Source: Brachionus manjavacas
Lineage: Eukaryota > Rotifera > Eurotatoria > Ploima > Brachionidae
Assembly: GCA_019054805.1 (NCBI GenBank)
Contig: JAHQIY010000007.1
Span: forward strand, 2,051,501 to 2,115,500
DNA: 64,000 nucleotides
Direction of reading: 5' to 3'
The notes under the pieces are model-generated. The model did no database searches. It worked only from the letters and a program-made list of their open reading frames with translations, and had not been told where the DNA came from. The position numbers and the translations under genes are program-made. This document shows, piece after piece, positions 63,387 through 64,000 of the stretch (position 1 is the stretch's first letter; each line of letters begins with the position of its first letter).

Positions 63387-64000
63387 CTAATTTTTTATAA
63401 AAACAAATTCAAACTGAGTTTAAAATTAAAAAAGGAAAATGAAAGTAGGAAATTTTTGGAAATCTTGAAGTTGATTTTGTTATTGACTTAAATAGGAAAT
63501 AGGACTCGAAATTATTTAACATTTTTCGAAGAATTTTTACTTTAAATTATTCAAACTGAGTTCTTTTTTTAGTATTTACTGATTTATTTTGTAGGATATC
63601 TTTAAAAAAAGTATTCTAACAAACAAGAGAAGAAATTATCTATCAAAACAATTTCTTTGAATTATTTAATTTTTTTTAAATTTATCATTGTAAGGCTATT
63701 TTCGAAAAAGTGGAAGTAGTAGAAGTTACTGTGGAATTATGCTCTATTAAATAATAAATAATTACAATATGCTCCCAAGTTGAATGTTGATAATAACAAT
63801 GAAGAAAATCAACCCGATGCAGTGACCTTTGTGTCAGATTGGAGCTGTTGATTAAATAAGTTCAGGAAAAGAAGATGAGCGCCTCCCCTATTATCCGTAT
63901 GGGTTTTTGTATCTAGCTACCATATATGTCTTCTTAGTAAGATTTTCGCTTTTTATTTATTGCTTGTCATTGCTTATTATTATTATTATTATTATTATTA
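63387..64000. repeat. dispersed repeat, copy 2 (shorter), ending in (TTA)n at the window edge
   Basis: Diverged direct copy of 53172-53875 with an internal deletion of roughly 150 bases and scattered changes. It ends in a (TTA)n run of about 26 bases that reaches the end of the window. Confidence 0.75.

Noticed and set aside
63975-64000. CRISPR-like or other functional array at the trinucleotide repeats
   Set aside because: These are simple (TTA)n, (TAG)n or (TAC)n microsatellites at retroelement ends, without spacers, and the genome is eukaryotic.

Overview
This window looks like nuclear DNA of a small invertebrate with a compact but transposon-rich genome. I judge it by eye to be about three-quarters A+T. 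It has GT-AG introns, many of only 50-60 bases, and animal genes. The pair of alternative pore exons in the NALCN channel gene is known from invertebrates, especially spiralians. A monogonont rotifer (Brachionus-like) fits best, but that is inference.

Layout. Positions 1-7200 are a transposon graveyard: fragments of non-LTR retrotransposons and two MULE-type DNA transposons, several ending in perfect short hairpins. Positions 7586-24358, minus strand, hold a complete NALCN sodium-leak channel gene (17 exons plus one alternative, about 1836 residues). The whole reading frame can be followed exon by exon. Its domain II pore loop is encoded twice, by neighbouring phase-compatible exons: one gives Glu and the other Lys at the selectivity position. 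Its domain III pore carries Glu where vertebrates have Lys. The predicted products are therefore EEEE (calcium-channel-like) and EKEE (sodium-channel-like) pores. Introns hold two MULE remnants and an inverted-repeat element.

Positions 28894-29573, minus, hold a four-exon secreted group XII-like phospholipase A2 with a 21-base microexon. Positions 30-37.5 kb are a second mobile-element region: non-LTR fragments, a 575-bp piggyBac-type element between TTAA sites, an LTR-like repeat with an internal hairpin, and a piggyBac-related remnant containing a younger, more GC-rich non-LTR insertion. Then follow a single-exon coiled-coil protein (37624-38613, minus), a four-exon Asn/Pro/Tyr-rich disordered protein (41038-42653, plus), an unrecognised 664-residue single-exon protein (44806-46800, minus), and a seven-exon GH20 beta-hexosaminidase (48898-51049, minus). 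A gene-poor stretch of almost 10 kb comes next, then a two-exon secreted, probably GPI-anchored, one-Ig-domain protein (60903-61823, plus). The right edge holds SINE-like repeats, one of which is a diverged copy of a segment 10.2 kb upstream.

The genes do not form a pathway. The strongest biological signals are the NALCN pore-exon switch and a recurring architecture in which each MULE family is flanked by its own iterated short motif. All calls come from reading the sequence and from recalled protein families. No search or transcript evidence was available.
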